A DNA stretch of 64,000 bases from JANQOH01 sp965201115 (GTDB taxonomy: Bacteria; Pseudomonadota; Alphaproteobacteria; UBA7887), in the NCBI GenBank assembly GCA_965201115.1, contig OZ241745.1, positions 3,162,001 to 3,226,000 of the forward strand, read 5' to 3'. Of the stretch, positions 32,048-40,379 are shown piece by piece; within the stretch, counting starts at the first letter, position 1, and every line of letters starts with the position of its first letter. The position numbers and the translations under genes were made by a program. The notes beneath the pieces were generated by a model that worked only from the letters and a program-made list of their open reading frames with translations, made no database searches and was not told the DNA's origin.

Positions 32048-33934
32048 TCAGGGGGGCGCCGAAAAGGCGCGCAGGACGTGGCGCACCACGGCTTCGGCGC
32101 TGTCGGCGATGGGGGCGTCGCGCGTATCGACGGCGAGGTCGGGCGCCTCGGGCTCTTCGTAGGGCGCGTCGAGGCCGGTGAAATCGGGGATTTCTCCGGC
32201 TCGGGCGCGCTTGTAGAGGCCTTTCGGGTCGCGCGCCTCGCAGGTGGCGAGATCGGCGCGGACGTGGACCTCGTGGAACGCGCCGGGGCCGAGCAGGCGC
32301 TCGGCGGCGCGGCGCGCGCGGGCGCGGTCGGAGCGGTAGGGCGAGATGAACGCGGCGAGGACGAGTATGCCGGCGTCGGCGAACAGCGCGGCGGCCTCGC
32401 CGATGCGGCGAATGTTTTCGGCGCGGTCGCGGGGCGAAAAGCCGAGATTGGCGTTGAGGCCGGCGCGGACATTGTCGCCGTCGAGGACATAGGTGCGGTA
32501 TCCGCGCGCGAAGAGGGCGGCCTCGGCGGCGCGGGCGAGGGTGGATTTGCCGGCGCCGGAGAGGCCGGTCAGCCACACGACGCCGCCGCGGTGGCCGTTG
32601 CGGCGCGCGCGCTCGGCGGCGGTCACGGCGGGGGCCTCGGGCGAGAGGTTCGCGGCCGCGATGCCGAGGAGGGGACGCTGGTCGGCATAGCCCTCGAGGC
32701 TCATGACGCCGCCGCCGGCGATGCGGTGTCCGGCGACGAGGACGAAACGGCCGGCGCGCGGGTTTTCGTCGTGGGGGTCGAAGGCGATCATCCGGTCGGC
32801 GCGCAGCACGGCCTCGGCGACGGCGTTGCGCTCGACGGCGCGGGCGGGGCGGGCGCTCAGATCGTTGGGGTCGATGATTTTTTCGATCTCCTGGACGGCG
32901 ACGCCGGTTTCGCGCTCGTTGGCGCGCATGACGTAGCGCGCGCCGGCGGCGAGGGGCGTTTCGTGGAGCCAGAACAGGCGCGCGCGGAAGACGTCGCTTT
33001 CGAGCGGAGGGCGCCCGGCGTGGCTGATGGTCTCGCCGCGCTCGACGAAGACGGGGCGGTCGAGGGTCAGGCCGACGGACTCTCCGGCGCGGGCGGACAC
33101 GGGGGCGGGGCCGGGCCAGCTTTCGAAGCGTTTCACGCGGGCGGTTTCGTTGGAGGGCGAGAAGAGCACGGCGTCGCCCCGGTGCAGCGCGCCGGTCAGG
33201 ATTCTGCCGACGACGATGCGCCGGTCGTCGAACTTGTAGACGTCCTGCACGGGGAGGCGCAACGGGAGTTCGGTTTCGGCGGGCGCGGGTTCGAAGAGAT
33301 CGAGGGCCTCGAGGATTGTGGGGCCGTCGTACCACGGGGTGCGGGGGGAGCGGGCCGCCACGTTGTCGCCGCCGCGCGCGGAGATCGGGACGACGCGGCT
33401 CGGCTCGATCCCGATCGCGCGCAGGTATGCGCGGATATCGCGTTCGACGCCGGCGATGGCGGCGCGGTCGTAGCCGGCGCGGTCGATCTTGTTGACGGCG
33501 GCGACGATTTGCCGGATGCCGAGCATGCGGAGCAGGTAGCAATGGCGGCGGGATTGTTCGCGCACGCCTTCGGCGGCGTCGACGATGAGGATGGCGGCGT
33601 CGGCCTGGGCGGCGCCGGCGATGGCGTTGCGCAGGAACTCGCGGTGGCCCGGCGCGTCGATGAGGCGGTAGTCGCGGCGGGCGGTGGAGAACCATATGTG
33701 GGCGGCGTCGATGGTGACGCCCTGGTCGCGTTCGCCTTGCAGGGCGTCGGTGAGGAAGGCCCATTCGAAGGGCATGCCGCGGCGGGCGCACATTTCGCGG
33801 ATGGCTTCATGGCGGCCCTCGGGGAGGCTGCCGGCGTCGTGGAAGAGGCGGCCGATGAGGGTGGACTTGCCGTGGTCGACGTGGCCGACGATGACGACGG
33901 ACATGCGGTCGCGGGGGGCGGGGGCGGGGGTCAT
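32048..33934 (-). CDS. cysNC: Sulfate adenylyltransferase large subunit / APS kinase fusion
   Basis: 628 aa. The N-terminal CysN GTPase has GHVDHGKST (17-25) and the other EF-Tu-like motifs (DAPGHREF, AVNKIDRAG). Two beta-barrel domains follow. The C-terminal APS kinase has the P-loop WLTGLSGAGKSTLARAAE and the FISPYRSDR segment. It activates sulfate to APS and then PAPS together with CysD. The NodQ-like fusion is common in alphaproteobacteria. It follows cysD on the same strand, but a 200-base array of repeats lies between them. Confidence 0.96.
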   Translation of the reverse strand: MTPAPAPRDRMSVVIVGHVDHGKSTLIGRLFHDAGSLPEGRHEAIREMCARRGMPFEWAFLTDALQGERDQGVTIDAAHIWFSTARRDYRLIDAPGHREFLRNAIAGAAQADAAILIVDAAEGVREQSRRHCYLLRMLGIRQIVAAVNKIDRAGYDRAAIAGVERDIRAYLRAIGIEPSRVVPISARGGDNVAARSPRTPWYDGPTILEALDLFEPAPAETELPLRLPVQDVYKFDDRRIVVGRILTGALHRGDAVLFSPSNETARVKRFESWPGPAPVSARAGESVGLTLDRPVFVERGETISHAGRPPLESDVFRARLFWLHETPLAAGARYVMRANERETGVAVQEIEKIIDPNDLSARPARAVERNAVAEAVLRADRMIAFDPHDENPRAGRFVLVAGHRIAGGGVMSLEGYADQRPLLGIAAANLSPEAPAVTAAERARRNGHRGGVVWLTGLSGAGKSTLARAAEAALFARGYRTYVLDGDNVRAGLNANLGFSPRDRAENIRRIGEAAALFADAGILVLAAFISPYRSDRARARRAAERLLGPGAFHEVHVRADLATCEARDPKGLYKRARAGEIPDFTGLDAPYEEPEAPDLAVDTRDAPIADSAEAVVRHVLRAFSAPP

Positions 33935-34011
33935 GCGGGCGTTTGCGGGGGCGGTTCGTTATTCAGGGGGGCGATGACCGCGCCTGCGCGGCAACGCTGC
34001 GGCTTGCGGAA

Positions 34012-34215
34012 ACGTGCGGGCGGGACGCCCGCGCACCCAGGCCCCGCCTTCGGCGGGGTTGAGACGTGCGGGCAGGATGCCCGCGGTCCCGGGCCCCGCC
34101 TTCGGCGGGGTTGAGACGTGCGGGCAGGGATGCCCGCGGTCCCGGGCCCCGCCTTCGGCGGGGTGCGGGCGGGGACGCCCGCGCACCCAGGCGGTCCGCG
34201 CCTTCGGCGCGGCGG
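34012..34215 (+). repeat. Tandem array of four double-hairpin repeats
   Basis: Units at 34012-34060, 34064-34112, 34116-34164 and 34164-34215 follow head to tail with about 52-base spacing, mostly joined by gagac. The first three end gccttcggcggggtt; the fourth has the cgcgccttcggcgcg variant. The array fills the gap between cysD and cysNC. Confidence 0.9.
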
Positions 34216-34230
34216 CGGCGATGCCTTGCA

Positions 34231-35025
34231 TTACATGTAGCCGTCGGCGCGGAGGCGTTCGAAGGCGTCTTCGGACTCGTGGTCCATGGCGCGGCCGGCG
34301 CGTTCGGGGGTGCGGGAGGCGGCGAGTTCGGCGATGATTTGGGGCACGGTGGCGGCTGCGCTGGCGATGGGGAAGGTGATGTCGGCGTCGCCGAGGGAGC
34401 GGTAGCGCTTGCCGCCGCGGGAGAAGTAGAGATCGACCACGGGGATGCGCTCACGGTCTATATAGCGCCAGATGTCGATTTCGGTCCATGCGAGCAGTGG
34501 GTGGACGCGCAGATGCGAGCCGGGCGGCAGGCCGGTGTTGTATTGGTCCCAGAACTCGGGGGGCTGGTTGCGCGGGTCCCATTCGGCGCGTCCGCCGCGG
34601 GGGCTGAACACGCGCTCCTTGGCGCGCGTGCCTTCTTCGTCGCGGCGGATGCCGGCGATGACGCCGGCGAGGCCGCGTTCGGCGATGAGGGTTTTGAGGC
34701 CGGCGGTCTTGCGGGCGGCGGCGCGGGCGGCGGGCGGCAGCGCGGGGTCCATCTCCTTGAGCGGCGGGCAGGCGCCGACGATGAGATCGAGGCCCCATTC
34801 CCGGGCGTAGCGGTCGCGGAAGGCGTACATCTCAGGGAACTTGCGGCCGGTGTCGACGTGAACGACGGGGAAGGGGACGCGCCCGAAAAACGCCTTGCGG
34901 GCGAGCCGGACCATGACGTTGGAATCCTTGCCGAGGGACCACAGCATGGCGAGTTTGGGGAGGCGGTTGAACGCCTCGCGGAGGATGTAGATGCTTTCTG
35001 CCTCCAGGCGGTCGAGGGGCGTCAC
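34231..35025 (-). CDS. cysD: Sulfate adenylyltransferase small subunit
   Basis: 264 aa from GTG 35025. LAMLWSLGKDSNVMVRLARK contains the SxGKDS PP-loop that binds ATP. FPVVHVDTGRKFPEMYAFRD, GIRRDEEGTRAKERVFSPRG and GSHLRVHPLLAWTEIDIWRY are CysD signatures. It joins sulfate to AMP, helped by CysN GTPase activity. The GTG overlaps the stop of the epimerase gene (GTGA), placing it at the end of an overlapping gene run. Confidence 0.96.
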   Translation of the reverse strand: MTPLDRLEAESIYILREAFNRLPKLAMLWSLGKDSNVMVRLARKAFFGRVPFPVVHVDTGRKFPEMYAFRDRYAREWGLDLIVGACPPLKEMDPALPPAARAAARKTAGLKTLIAERGLAGVIAGIRRDEEGTRAKERVFSPRGGRAEWDPRNQPPEFWDQYNTGLPPGSHLRVHPLLAWTEIDIWRYIDRERIPVVDLYFSRGGKRYRSLGDADITFPIASAAATVPQIIAELAASRTPERAGRAMDHESEDAFERLRADGYM

Positions 35026-35927
35026 GGGGCGCCTCGCGGGGCGGCGGGGGCGCGGGTTCCGGTTTCGGTTCCGGTTTCCGCGGCGAGGATGGCGGCGAGC
35101 CCCTCGCGCCAGGTGGGGTAGCGCAGGGGAGCGCCGAGCAGGCGGCGCATGCGGGCGTTGGAGACGCGGCGGTTGTCGGCCCAGAATTCGCGCGCCATGG
35201 GAGACATGCAGGCGGCGGCGCGCGCGAAGGGGATCGGCGGCGGCGGCGCGCGGCCCAGCAGGCGGCAGGCGTGGGCGACGATTTCGGCGGCGGGGGCGGG
35301 TTCGTTGTCGCAGAGATTGAAGACGGCGCCGGGCCGGGGCGCATGCGCGGAGGCCGAAAGGGCGGCGGCGGCGTCGGCGGCATGGATGCGCGAGAATTTG
35401 TGGCCGGGTTTTACGATGCGCCGCGCCATCCCGGCGCGGATGCGGTCGAAGACGCTGCGGCCGGGGCCGTAGATGCCGGACAGGCGGAATATGTGGACGG
35501 GCGCGTCGAGGGCGGCCCAGGCGGCCTCGGCTTCGGCGCGGCGGCGGCCGCGCGCGCTCGTTGGCGCGATCTCCGCGGTTTCGTCGACTTCGGCGCCGCC
35601 GCGGTCTCCGTAAACGCTGGTGGCGGAGAGATAGCCGACCCAGGCGAGGCGGCGGTGGGCGGCGAGCGCGGGGCCGTATGCGGCGAGGACGGGGTCGCCG
35701 CCGGGGCCGGGCGGGGCGGAGCTCAGCGCGTGGGTGGCGCGGGCGAGGGCGGCGGCTGCTTCGGGCGCGCCGAAAGCGAAGGGCTCGGCGCCGGCGGCGG
35801 CTATGGCGGCGCGGCGCTCGGCGCCGCGGCCGGTCGCGCTGACGCGCCAGCCGGCGGCGAGAAGGGCGGGGATCCAAGCGCGGGCCGTGTACCCTAAGCC
35901 GAAGCAGAACAGATGCGGGGCGGTCAC
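35022..35927 (-). CDS. NAD-dependent epimerase/dehydratase-like protein (YeeZ-type)
   Basis: 301 aa from GTG 35927. CFGLGYTARAWIPALLAAGW is a Rossmann start with GxGYxA, as in YeeZ-type proteins. VGYLSATSVYGDRGGAEVDE holds the Ser/Tyr region of extended SDRs. HIFRLSGIYGPGRSVFDRI, FSRIHAADAA and FNLCDNEPAPAAEI complete the pattern. The substrate is unknown. It overlaps queG upstream and cysD downstream by 4 bases each, so it is translated with them. Confidence 0.88.
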   Translation of the reverse strand: MTAPHLFCFGLGYTARAWIPALLAAGWRVSATGRGAERRAAIAAAGAEPFAFGAPEAAAALARATHALSSAPPGPGGDPVLAAYGPALAAHRRLAWVGYLSATSVYGDRGGAEVDETAEIAPTSARGRRRAEAEAAWAALDAPVHIFRLSGIYGPGRSVFDRIRAGMARRIVKPGHKFSRIHAADAAAALSASAHAPRPGAVFNLCDNEPAPAAEIVAHACRLLGRAPPPPIPFARAAACMSPMAREFWADNRRVSNARMRRLLGAPLRYPTWREGLAAILAAETGTETGTRAPAAPRGAP

Positions 35928-37162
35928 GGGGCGGTTCCGATTGCGGGATGCGCCGGGTTTGCGCGCCATTCGGCGGCGGCGGCGGGGTCGGTTTCGCGGG
36001 CGGCGCGGGCGGCGCGCAGGGCGGCGAAGGCGGGCGGGGCGAGCAGGCGGGACAGCGCCCATACGGCGGCGCCGCGCGCGAGCGGCGAGGGGTCGTCGAG
36101 GCGCGCGCGGGCGCTGGCGGCGAGCGCCGGTTCGCCGCTGTTGCCGATGGCGATGAGCACGTTGCGCACGAAGCGGTCGCGCCCGATGCGTTTTATGGGG
36201 GATCCGGAAAAGAGGGCGCGGAAGCCGGCGTCGTCGAGGGCGGCGAGGGCGGCGAGCCGGGGCGCGGTCAACGCCCGGCGCGGCGCGAAGGCGGGCTCGG
36301 CGGTCGCCGCGGCGAACTTGTTCCACGGGCAAACGGCGAGGCAATCGTCGCAGCCGTAGATGCGGTTGCCGATGGCGGCGCGGAGAGCGCGAGGGATGGG
36401 GCCCTTGTGCTCGATGGTGAGGTAGGCGATGCAGCGCCGCGCGTCGAGTCGGTAGGGGGCGGGGAAGGCGCCGGTGGGGCAGGCGTCGAGGCAGCGGCGG
36501 CAGGCGCCGCAGCGGTCGGCGGCCGGCGCGTCGGGGGGCAGTTCGAGGGTGGTGAGCATGGCGCCGAGGAACAGCCACGAGCCGTGGACGCGCGAGACGA
36601 GGTTGGTGTGCTTGCCCTGCCAGCCCAGGCCGGCGGCGGCGGCGAGGGGTTTTTCCATGAGCGGGGCGGTATCGACGAACACCTTGACGCCGGCGGAGAG
36701 GCGCGCGGCGGTCCAGCCCGCGAGTTGTTTGAGGCGGCCCTTGAGCAGGCGGTGGTAGTCGCGGTTGCGCGCGTGGACGGAGATCGCGCCGCGCGCGGGG
36801 TCGGCGAGCGCGGCGAGGGGGTCTTGCGCGGGGGCGTAGCTGGCGGCGACCATCACGGCGGCGCGGGCGGCGGGCCACAGCGCGCGCGGGCGGCGGCGGC
36901 GCGCGAGGGTGGTTGCGAGCCAGCCCATGTCGCCGTGCCATCCGGCGGCTACGAACGCGGCGAGGCGGTCTCCGGCGGCGTCGGCGGCGCCGGCGCGGGC
37001 GATGCCCACGGCGTCGAAGCCGAGGGCGAGGGCGCGCTCGCGGATGCGGCGCGCGGCCTCGCGCGGGTCCGCGGATCCGGGGCGGTCGCCGTGTGCCGGG
37101 GGGCGGCGGCGCGGCACGGGCGGCGCGCGGTCCGGCCGGGCGTCAGAAGTCGAGATCGGCAT
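35924..37162 (-). CDS. queG: Epoxyqueuosine reductase
   Basis: 412 aa. It carries out the last step of queuosine synthesis in tRNA. The cobalamin-binding N-terminal domain has VFVDTAPLMEKPLAAAAGLGW followed by QGKHTNLVSRVHGSW. The ferredoxin region has CGACRRCLDACPTGA and YGCDDCLAVCPWNKF, giving two 4Fe-4S clusters, with C in the CIAYLTIEHKGPIP block between them. HEAT-like repeats follow (FVRNVLIAIGNSG). The first 30 residues are a low-complexity extension, so a later start is possible. It overlaps the GST gene by 20 bases. Confidence 0.96.
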   Translation of the reverse strand: MPISTSDARPDRAPPVPRRRPPAHGDRPGSADPREAARRIRERALALGFDAVGIARAGAADAAGDRLAAFVAAGWHGDMGWLATTLARRRRPRALWPAARAAVMVAASYAPAQDPLAALADPARGAISVHARNRDYHRLLKGRLKQLAGWTAARLSAGVKVFVDTAPLMEKPLAAAAGLGWQGKHTNLVSRVHGSWLFLGAMLTTLELPPDAPAADRCGACRRCLDACPTGAFPAPYRLDARRCIAYLTIEHKGPIPRALRAAIGNRIYGCDDCLAVCPWNKFAAATAEPAFAPRRALTAPRLAALAALDDAGFRALFSGSPIKRIGRDRFVRNVLIAIGNSGEPALAASARARLDDPSPLARGAAVWALSRLLAPPAFAALRAARAARETDPAAAAEWRANPAHPAIGTAP

Positions 37163-37832
37163 AGTGCGGCGGCGGGCGGACTCCGGGGACGCGGTCGTCG
37201 AGCAGGGGGCGGAAAGCGGGGCGGGATTTCAGGCGCGCGTACCAGTTGCGGGCGAGTTCGGGGGCGGCGGGCCAGCGCACCGCGCCGAGGAAGTCCACCA
37301 CCGAGATATGGGCGGCGGCGGCGAGGTCGGCGTGGCTGAGTGTTTCGCCGCCGAGCCAGCGGCGGCGGCCGAACAGGTCGGCGACGGTTTCGAGGCGGCC
37401 AAGCAGGCGGTCGTGGGCGCGGTGGATGGCGCGCGAGTCGGGCTGGCCGAGGCGGAAGCGGCGTTTCATCGCCAGTTCGTGGATCAGCGGGCGCGAGACT
37501 TCGTTGGCGAACCCGACATGGAACCACTCGACGATGCGGCGGCATTCGGCGCGTTCGACGGCGGCGCGGGGCCACAGCGGCGGGTCGGGAAAGGCGTCCT
37601 CGAGATATTCGGTGACCGGCCACGCGCCGCAGACGGGGCCGGCGGCGCCATCGACGAAAACGGGGACCTCGCCGGACGGGTTGATGGCGAGAAAGGCGGG
37701 CCGGTTTTCCCACACCGGTTCTTCCGCCATCGCGAAGGCGACGCTTTTCTCGGCCAGCGCCAGGCGGGCGGCGCGGCAGGCGGGCGACAGCGGCAGATGG
37801 TGCAGCACGCGCCGGGCGGGGGCGTTGTCCAT
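37143..37832 (-). CDS. Glutathione S-transferase family protein
   Basis: 229 aa. The thioredoxin-like N-terminal domain has HHLPLSPACRAARLALAEK and the cis-Pro segment NPSGEVPVFVDGA, then AWPVTEYLED (the gamma-glutamyl contact). The helical C-terminal domain has FLGGETLSH-like RRWLGGETLSHADLAAAAHI. It conjugates or handles glutathione; substrate unknown. It begins 11 bases after the penicillin acylase stop and overlaps queG by 20 bases. Confidence 0.93.
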   Translation of the reverse strand: MDNAPARRVLHHLPLSPACRAARLALAEKSVAFAMAEEPVWENRPAFLAINPSGEVPVFVDGAAGPVCGAWPVTEYLEDAFPDPPLWPRAAVERAECRRIVEWFHVGFANEVSRPLIHELAMKRRFRLGQPDSRAIHRAHDRLLGRLETVADLFGRRRWLGGETLSHADLAAAAHISVVDFLGAVRWPAAPELARNWYARLKSRPAFRPLLDDRVPGVRPPPHYADLDF

Positions 37833-37843
37833 GGGCGGCGCGG

Positions 37844-40129
37844 CTATCGCGCGGCGGGGGCGCCCGCTTCGAGGGTCAGCCGGTGCGGGAAGCTGCGGCG
37901 CACCTCCTCGAGGGACAGGGGGACGCGGACGTATTCGCCGTCGCGCCACAGCGGCCATTGGTCGAGCAGGGTGTCGCTGTTGAGCCAGCCGTCCTGTCCG
38001 CCGAGCAGGACGAACCAGTTGGCGTCCGGGTCGCTCATGTCGGAGATGTGGCGGGCGTTGGCGCCGTAGTCCACGAAATGGCGCCCGGCGGAGCTGTCGT
38101 GCGCGGTCTTCATCAGCGTGGCGGAGCTGCCGCCGACGCCGTATTCGGCGAAGCGGTAGCGGTCGCCGATCAGGGGCAGGTTGGCGAGGGGGTGGGCAAG
38201 CCGCAGGCGGTGCATGGCGGCCCAGTTCGCGAAGGCGCCGAGGCCCTGGGCGGCGGTTTCGAGCCCGGCGGCGAGGGCGGCGCGCAGCGCGCCGGCGCCG
38301 GCGGCCTCGATGTCGGCGGGCAGCAGCGGCTCGGCGCGCTCGGGGGCGGCGGCGCGCCAGTCGTCTTCGCCGAACGCGGCCGCGTAGAAGGCGGACACGA
38401 ATCCGTGGCGGAATTGTTCGTAGGCGACGGCGCCGATCGAATCCGGGCGGTAATGACCGTCCCATGCGCGCATGCGCCGCAGCGCCTCGGCGGCGTTTCC
38501 GTGCGCGGCGGCGGCGAGGCCGGCGGCGTCGAGTTTCGCCAGGAAGAGGCGGCAGAGGGCGTGGGCGGAGGCCATGTAGACGTCGCGCTGGAGCGCCTTG
38601 AGGGTGTCGATATCGATGGGGGTTTCGGCCTCGACGACCTCCGCCATGCGCGCCGCGCGGTCGCTCGGGGAGAAGAAGAAGCCGACGGGCATCCCCTGCG
38701 CCGTCGGGCGGTTGTTGGCGGAGGCGAGGAATCCGGCCGGGGGGTTGTAGGCGAAGGGGAGGTCGGCGGACCCGCGCATGGCGCCCCAGCCGGCGTCGTG
38801 GGCGGCGGGGTCGAGAACCAGGTCGGCGGGCGGCCCGCCGCGCAGGGGCAGGCGGGCGGCCATGACCTGGCCGATATTTCCCTCGGCGTCGGCGTAGAGC
38901 ATGTTTTGACCGGGAACGGCGAAGGTCTGGAAGGCGGCCCTGAACTCGTCGAAATCGCGGGCGCGGGCGGCGGCGAGCATGGCGCCGATTTCGTCGCTGG
39001 CGCCGTGGCCGGTCCATTTGAGGGCGAGCGGCGGGAGGGCGTAGCGGGCGAGTTGCGGCGCGTCGGAAACGATGGGGCCGTAGGGCGTCTCGCGGACCGC
39101 GGCCTCGGAATCGAACCACCAGCGCACGCGGATGCGCTCGGCGCGGCGGGTTATGCGCGCGGGGTCGAGGCCGCTTACGTCGTAGAGGTCGCTGGACGCG
39201 GCGCGCATGTTGGTTCCGCCCCACGCGATGGCGGGGTTGCGCCCGATGGCGAAGATGGGCAGGCCCGGCCCCATCAGGCCGACGGCATGGTAGGAGGGAG
39301 ACTTGACGCCGGCGATCAGCCAGACATTCGGGATCATGAGGCCGAGATGGGGGTCGTTGGCGATCAGCGCGCCGCCGCCGGCGGCGCGTTGCGGCGCGAC
39401 GGCGAGGCTGTTGCTTCCGGAACGCGAGACGCCGGCGAGCCATTGTTGCAGGGCGGCGGTTTCGGCGGGGCCGAAGCTCGGGATGGAGGCGCTGCCTTCC
39501 GCCGTGAGGCGGGCCCATATTTCGGGCCAGTCGGGGCGGGCGCGCAGGGGGAGGAGGTCGAGCCACGCGAGCCAGTTGACGTCGGTGCCGACGAGGCGGC
39601 CGACGGCGAGGACGTCGGCGACGGTCCACGGCTCGCGTTTCAGGCCGAGCACGGCGAATTCGTGCGGCAGTTCGCGCGCCTGCGCCTGGTAATGGTTTAT
39701 GCCTTCGACGAAGCGCTCGGTCCAGCGGCGGGCCCGCGGGTCCATCGCGCGTTCGCTTTCGGCGGCGGCGCGGGGGTAGGAGAGGATGCGCAGGCCGCGA
39801 TCGATGTCGATGGTCAGGGGGCCGGCGATTTCCGAGAGCCGCCCGTATGCGATCATGCGGGCCATGGACATTTGGGCGAGGCGCAGGTGGGCGTGGACGA
39901 GGCCGAGCGCGAAGGCGGCGTCGCCGTCGTCGGAGGCCTCGACGAAGGGGATGTGGCGGTCGCTCCACCAGATGGTCACGGGGGCGCTCAGGGGGAGGCC
40001 GCGGGTGGGGAAGGCGGCGAGGCGCTCGGCGACGCCGGCGGGCTTGGGCAGCGGCGCCAGCAACGCGCAGCCGGCGAGAAAGGCGCCGGCCGCGCCGAGA
40101 AGAAGCAGTGCCGCCGCGCGACCGATCAT
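37844..40129 (-). CDS. Penicillin acylase (S45) family lipoprotein
   Basis: 761 aa from ATG 40129. The lipobox is LLGAAGAFLAGC, with Cys21. The self-processing site GVSRSGSNSLAV puts the catalytic N-terminal Ser at 239 after cleavage, giving alpha and beta chains. NDPHLGLMIPNVWLIAG, AFAIGRNPAIAWGGTNM-like IFAIGRNPAIAWGGTNM, and FLASANNRP are S45 landmarks. Members hydrolyse amides such as penicillins or acyl-homoserine lactones; the substrate here is not known. It is the first gene of the run acylase-GST-queG-epimerase-cysD and is divergent from the porin gene. Confidence 0.93.
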   Translation of the reverse strand: MIGRAAALLLLGAAGAFLAGCALLAPLPKPAGVAERLAAFPTRGLPLSAPVTIWWSDRHIPFVEASDDGDAAFALGLVHAHLRLAQMSMARMIAYGRLSEIAGPLTIDIDRGLRILSYPRAAAESERAMDPRARRWTERFVEGINHYQAQARELPHEFAVLGLKREPWTVADVLAVGRLVGTDVNWLAWLDLLPLRARPDWPEIWARLTAEGSASIPSFGPAETAALQQWLAGVSRSGSNSLAVAPQRAAGGGALIANDPHLGLMIPNVWLIAGVKSPSYHAVGLMGPGLPIFAIGRNPAIAWGGTNMRAASSDLYDVSGLDPARITRRAERIRVRWWFDSEAAVRETPYGPIVSDAPQLARYALPPLALKWTGHGASDEIGAMLAAARARDFDEFRAAFQTFAVPGQNMLYADAEGNIGQVMAARLPLRGGPPADLVLDPAAHDAGWGAMRGSADLPFAYNPPAGFLASANNRPTAQGMPVGFFFSPSDRAARMAEVVEAETPIDIDTLKALQRDVYMASAHALCRLFLAKLDAAGLAAAAHGNAAEALRRMRAWDGHYRPDSIGAVAYEQFRHGFVSAFYAAAFGEDDWRAAAPERAEPLLPADIEAAGAGALRAALAAGLETAAQGLGAFANWAAMHRLRLAHPLANLPLIGDRYRFAEYGVGGSSATLMKTAHDSSAGRHFVDYGANARHISDMSDPDANWFVLLGGQDGWLNSDTLLDQWPLWRDGEYVRVPLSLEEVRRSFPHRLTLEAGAPAAR

Positions 40130-40150
40130 GCCGAATTTCCTGTTTTCCGC

Positions 40151-40208
40151 CGCCGCGCGCCTGTGGCATTGTAGCGGCGCGCGGCTACAATGCCACAGGC
40201 GCGCGGCG
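40151..40208. repeat. Perfect 25-bp hairpin between divergent genes
   Basis: Arms 40151-40175 and 40184-40208 are exact reverse complements and share the core ctgtggcattgtagc. The loop is 8 bases. It lies 22 bases upstream of the acylase start and 172 bases upstream of the porin start. It is unlike the dispersed repeats. It could be an operator, an mRNA 5' hairpin or an insertion-element trace. Confidence 0.9.
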
Positions 40209-40379
40209 CGGGGAACGGGGCGCTTGACCGGCGGGGGCGGGGGCGCCATTGTGGCGGTTCGCCGACCGGCGGCGCCCGCGGGCGCCCATCGCCCGCGCCG
40301 CCGTTTCGCGGCGCGCTTCTCCCCATTCGACGCACGGGTCCGCGCTCGCGGGGCCGCGTGCGCGTCTCGCAGAGGTTTC

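Noticed and set aside
34012..34215. Regular repeats of about 52 bases that could suggest a CRISPR array
   Set aside because: The units abut with no unique spacers, each unit is itself a double hairpin, and no cas gene is present.
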